NCBI RefSeq assembly: GCF_000165425.1
Contig: NW_001799488.1
Span: 124,001-188,000 of the forward strand
Direction of reading: 5' to 3'
From: Paramecium tetraurelia
Lineage: Eukaryota > Ciliophora > Oligohymenophorea > Peniculida > Parameciidae
Length of the DNA: 64,000 nt
The notes below the pieces were generated by a model, which made no database searches, was not told where the DNA came from, and saw only the letters and a program-made list of their open reading frames with translations. This document shows, piece by piece, positions 62,395-64,000 of the stretch; position 1 is the stretch's first letter, and every line of letters begins with the position of its first letter. Both the position numbers and the translations under genes were made by a program.

Positions 62395-62999
62395 TCACTT
62401 ATCAAACCATAACAATTATTCCTTTCTCTCTTTCTCGGCTATGAATGAATCAAATTCGGCTTTAATTGCAGAAAAGTCTTCACCTTTATAAGTGACCTAC
62501 AAGGCAAGAGCAGGAGATGTATCTTTGATACCATCCACTTTATTCTTATGTCTGTGTGCAGGTGATTTGGCAGGATCCACAGCTTTTGGGATAATAGCTC
62601 CGCTCAATTTTGACACTCTCACAGGTGTGCCATCCTCTAAAAACCCTCTTTGAACCTAATCCTATAGTGTATTTATACTTTGGTTGGTTTGCCTTTTTCA
62701 GGATCAATGAGTGCTATTTTACTTAGATGAAGGGGTCTAGTGATTTGCTGAATACCCGAGCCTGAGGGATCATCTAACTAGGCCTTTCTTTTGAATTTCT
62801 AGTTGATTCCTTGGACGAGCACTTCATTTGATTTACGATAAACTCTCAAAACTGTTCCTGTTTTTCCAGAATCCTTTCCTGAGACAACAACGACTTTGTC
62901 ACCTTTGATCACATTCCATTTTTCAAATGTGATTTGCTTAGCGAATTGGGCAATGGGTGTCTGTCGATTTAGATAGAGTGTAGAGAGTGCTTTTAACAT
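62395..62999 (-). CDS. Mitochondrial ribosomal protein uL24m
   Basis: 193 residues with one 23-nt intron (62656-62678). The N-terminus is a plausible presequence ([20 protein letters not shown]). The KOW motif that defines L24 follows directly: [38 protein letters not shown]. Next come [17 protein letters not shown] and [20 protein letters not shown], the usual L24 core, and a longer C-terminal extension. The protein binds 23S-like rRNA early in large-subunit assembly. The presequence and extension mark it as mitochondrial rather than cytosolic L26. Its start codon is 45 bp from the divergent kinesin start. Confidence 0.9.
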
Positions 63000-63044
63000 A
63001 AATAATTAATTAACTATAACATTTTTTGTTTTTTAAATTAAGCG

Positions 63045-64000
63045 ATGAGTTATTCGAACAAGGAGAATATAGATGATACTTAGATATTGATAGACCAGGA
63101 TGAAGTGCTTGAATTCGTGAAGCAAATGAAAATGATGAATAAACAATTTATTTCGCAAATCAAACAGCTTATTCGAGAGAAAGAGGAATACAAATTTTTG
63201 ATTCAGGAACTACAATGTCAATTGCAAAGGAAGAGTGACCAATTACAGCAGTAAGAGATGATAATCTAGGAGTGCGAACTATAGGTAGCATTTGTATAGG
63301 TTATTGTAGTTAGAGTCATGCAGGTCGAATTATGAAGAACAAGTTAATCGGTTAGAAGCAGAGTTGAAATTAAATTAAATGGTGTTCTAAATTGAATTGA
63401 GTCAGTAGAAATAGGAGATTGTGGATCTGAGTGATAAATTGAAAAGCACTCAATAAGGCTACTCGACCACTGTGGCTACTTCATTTTTATAAACATCTTT
63501 CAATTAGAAATAGGATAGTCTGTTCAAAGTATGATTAATTAATAAATTTAGGACAGTCACACATTAGAGAGTGTGGGACAGACTGAAGGAGACTAGAGCA
63601 TAATGTCCAATAAAAACAAAGGTTAGAGGATGATGTTGAAGATAATGCAAGATCCCATAACTAACTTAAAGAAACAGAAGGAGCTAATTAAGCGGGAAAT
63701 TACTTAATGGTAAGATGAGTTTCTTAGGAAAGAAGGTAGACCACCATCCTTTAATGATAAATAATCGATTAGTACCAAGTTTTATCAATATACTATTTTG
63801 AAGAAGCAGTTGAATGATCGCAGTACTATCATTTAAGATAGCACAGATTGCAAGAATGTTGGAGTTCAATGCAATTTGATAGATGCATCATAGATCATTT
63901 AAATGCAAGAACTATTGAGACAGAAAACTCATGAGATCAGGAGATTGAGTTTTTAATTAGAAGATTTGAAGGGGAAGGTGAAGGTCTACTGTAGAGTGAG
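63045..64000 (+). CDS. Kinesin-14 (C-terminal motor), 5' part, cut by window edge
   Basis: 302 codons are visible, with introns at 63285-63309 (25 nt) and 63529-63551 (23 nt). Most of it is coiled coil (EVLEFVKQMKMMNKQFISQI; YEEQVNRLEAELKLNQMVFQ; KELIKREITQWQDEFLRKEG). At the very end the sequence reaches LEDLKGKVKVYCRV, the conserved neck and first motor strand of kinesin-14 (consensus LKGNIRVFCRVRP). A motor domain of about 330 residues should therefore follow outside the window. Kinesin-14s move to microtubule minus ends and organise spindles or cytoplasmic arrays. The call depends on the last 14 residues seen, which are distinctive for this class, plus the coiled-coil-first layout. Confidence 0.8.

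Noticed and set aside
1..64000. Reading the window with the standard code, giving only scattered short frames
   Set aside because: Known domains (fibrillarin, Rab, P-type ATPase, HSF, TLDc) run straight through TAA and TAG and end at TGA, so the ciliate nuclear code applies.
1..64000. tRNA, rRNA or telomere-repeat sequences
   Set aside because: I looked for conserved tRNA loop sequences and runs of the Paramecium telomere repeat and recognised none, though without a covariance search a tRNA could be missed.

Overview
The window is a piece of ciliate macronuclear chromosome, almost certainly Paramecium and probably the P. aurelia group. Long protein frames stay open only if TAA and TAG are read as glutamine and TGA is the only stop. 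Base composition is very AT-rich, genes are packed tens to a few hundred bases apart on both strands, and frames are interrupted by tiny GT...AG introns. I placed 59 introns of 19-31 nt. In every spliced model given here the exon lengths sum to a multiple of three. All coordinates below assume this code.

Region 0-17 kb: the 3' end of an ankyrin-repeat gene, then a 14-kb block holding a 3,634-residue cysteine-rich membrane receptor and an EF-hand pseudokinase, both on the minus strand. The block is flanked by a perfect 102-bp inverted repeat. Two tandem RING/IBR-like genes follow.

Region 17-36 kb, mostly plus strand: a large axonemal-dynein-light-chain-domain protein, a TLDc protein, a 1,553-residue multi-membrane PAS protein of the TmcB type, a 1,308-residue protein, fibrillarin and a RIB43A-type ciliary protein.

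Region 36-50 kb: a WD40 pseudogene, small unknowns, an OXR1-type LysM/TLDc protein whose start codon lies 4 bp from that of a divergent type-I membrane protein, a second type-I membrane protein, a DNAJC25-like gene broken by four A/T-run frameshifts, a 60-residue small-Tim-like protein, a six-intron syntaxin, a TPR protein and a Rab GTPase.

Region 50-64 kb: a heavy-metal P1B-ATPase with an abnormal actuator loop, decayed copies of a PDI-like and a heat-shock-factor gene, a probable mitochondrial protein, a CCCH zinc-finger protein, a WD-like protein, two mitoribosomal proteins (mL59/mL64-like and uL24m), an LRR protein, and the 5' part of a kinesin-14 cut by the window edge.

Themes are ordinary for a large swimming cell: cilia (RIB43A, dynein light chain domain, kinesin-14), membrane traffic (syntaxin, Rab), mitochondria (small Tim, uL24m, mL59/64-like) and sensing (PAS, cysteine-rich receptor). 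Four broken genes among intact neighbours fit the gradual gene loss known after Paramecium whole-genome duplications. I found no operon logic, no CRISPR array and no clear mobile element.
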